NCBI GenBank assembly: GCA_902774055.1
Contig: CACYGX010000003.1
Coordinates: 1-64,000 of the forward strand
Source: an uncultured Bacteroidales bacterium
GTDB taxonomy: Bacteria > Bacteroidota > Bacteroidia > Bacteroidales > Muribaculaceae
Direction of reading: 5' to 3'
Length of the DNA stretch: 64,000 bases
Positions 63,142-64,000 of this stretch are shown in pieces. The notes under the pieces were generated by a model that made no database searches, was not told the DNA's origin, and saw only the letters and a program-made list of their open reading frames with translations. A program made the position numbers and the translations under genes. Within the stretch, counting starts at the first letter, position 1. Each line of letters begins with the position of its first letter.

Positions 63142-64000
63142 TTATTCAGCAGAACGGGAGCTGAGGGGAACCGAAATTCCCACAAGTGCGTTGCAGCACT
63201 TGGTGCCGTTGCTCAAGTACATATAGTCGGTTCCAACAAACAAGGGACCGAGCTTCATGGCCAGACCGAACGATTGACCACCGCACATGATGGGTGAATA
63301 ACTTACCGCGAAATCCAACAGGCTGCGTGGACTATAATTGACAGCCAGGGTGAGCTCGCTCTGGTTGTTGGACTTCACAAAGCGGTTGGTGTACAACATG
63401 CCCAGGTGCAACTTGTCGTTAACCAATCGGTACTCGGCGCCCAGGGCGAGAGTTGAGGTGAGATTGGTGGTTCTTGCTTTTGCGCCCTGCTGGTCGATAT
63501 TGAGTCGCAGCATGTCCCAGTTGAGCAGTTTTCCTGTCGCGATGACATCAGCAAAACGCTCCATATCGCCAGGATTATCACTGTCATAGTCCAAGTCATC
63601 GGTATTGGCATGGGCAATGATGGTATTACCTTTGGACCACTTGATAAAGCCCAAGTCATTGATAGCAGCCGACAGGGAGATGTCTTTGGTCACATTGTAC
63701 TCGATACCGAAATCCAGTCCAGCACCGAAGCCAGAAACACCCATCTTGCCAGCCTTGAATTCGATGTCGTCGATGTAACCTTTGTTATTAACAATGTAAT
63801 TCAAGCCATGCATCGAACTCTCGAGTTCAGCGACCACATCGACCGATGCCGTACCCTCTGCTCGGGCCAGCGTCAATGGGTCGGCAGTTGTCCAGTCAAG
63901 ATGGGGGTCGAGGCCCACCAAATTGGTCTGGACGTCAACCTGATGCAACTTCAAGTTCATATTGCCCAAGCCCAGTAAGCCCTTTACACGGCCGCCAAGA
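63142..64000 (-). CDS. DUF5723 family outer-membrane protein (partial)
   Basis: The C-terminal part (at least 285 residues) of a beta-barrel-like protein. The frame stays open to the right edge (in-frame GLLGLGNMNLKL at 63950-63990), so the start lies outside the window. Alternating hydrophobic strands (LTLAVNYSPRSLLDFAVSYS) and a plug-like GFGAGLDFGIEYNV segment fit the DUF5723 family, common in Bacteroidetes and of unknown role. It ends in a Ser/Arg-rich tail without a terminal aromatic residue. Confidence 0.8.
   Translation of the reverse strand, partial: LGGRVKGLLGLGNMNLKLHQVDVQTNLVGLDPHLDWTTADPLTLARAEGTASVDVVAELESSMHGLNYIVNNKGYIDDIEFKAGKMGVSGFGAGLDFGIEYNVTKDISLSAAINDLGFIKWSKGNTIIAHANTDDLDYDSDNPGDMERFADVIATGKLLNWDMLRLNIDQQGAKARTTNLTSTLALGAEYRLVNDKLHLGMLYTNRFVKSNNQSELTLAVNYSPRSLLDFAVSYSPIMCGGQSFGLAMKLGPLFVGTDYMYLSNGTKCCNALVGISVPLSSRSAE

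Noticed and set aside
1..64000. tRNA, rRNA, insertion sequence, prophage, toxin-antitoxin or defence genes
   Set aside because: Checked for by eye in gaps and among protein motifs; no convincing example was found.

Overview
The window looks like chromosome of a gut or oral Bacteroidales bacterium, most likely Muribaculaceae- or Prevotellaceae-like; I cannot name the genus. Four things point there. Promoters fit the Bacteroidetes -7 box TAnnTTTG, several with a TTG 19-20 bases upstream. Starts lack Shine-Dalgarno sequences and sit in A-rich leaders. The protein families are typical: BspA-type leucine-rich surface proteins, SUMF1 lipid-exposed or secreted proteins, DUF5723 and GHL10 lipoproteins. 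Finally, C-terminal dockerin-like EF-hand pairs recur. No tRNA, rRNA, CRISPR array, transposase or phage gene was seen.

Bases 1-26,400 are mostly housekeeping genes interleaved with secreted proteins. The housekeeping genes are an LpxH-like lipid A hydrolase and a SufT/MIP18 protein, HU, a 30-residue basic protein followed by RNase E/G, ornithine aminotransferase with P5C dehydrogenase (ornithine to glutamate), RlmN, RpiB with ValRS, and MarC. The secreted proteins are two SUMF1 proteins, endonuclease I and a 1317-residue BspA protein; all four carry a dockerin-like module. A GHL10 lipoprotein and a beta-helix lipoprotein follow.

Bases 26,428-58,297 form one long minus-strand surface-glycan locus of 32 genes read from a promoter at 58,536-58,566, with a second good promoter inside at 40,156-40,185. 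The promoter-proximal part holds glycosyltransferases, a pyruvyl transferase, a nucleotidyltransferase/HAD/kinase group, an EpsG-type polymerase, acyl- and acetyltransferases, three tandem GT4 paralogues, and a PglA/PglC-like pair. A fused double PglD/NeuD acetyltransferase and a PglE-like aminotransferase suggest a di-amino-trideoxy sugar. The promoter-distal part is unusual for a glycan locus: four free-standing acyl carrier proteins, two ketoacyl synthase III enzymes with intact Cys-His-Asn triads, an acyl-adenylating ligase, a ketoreductase-like SDR, an FkbH-type HAD-IIIC enzyme, a VOC protein, a metallo-hydrolase, a sugar-transfer ATP-grasp protein and a membrane acyltransferase. The best reading is that a small polyketide-like or glyceryl-derived acyl group is built on carrier proteins and put on the glycan. 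No flippase or export machinery is present.

Bases 58,840-63,060 hold a divergent gene for a 1406-residue leucine-rich repeat surface protein; a DUF5723 outer-membrane protein gene runs off the right edge.
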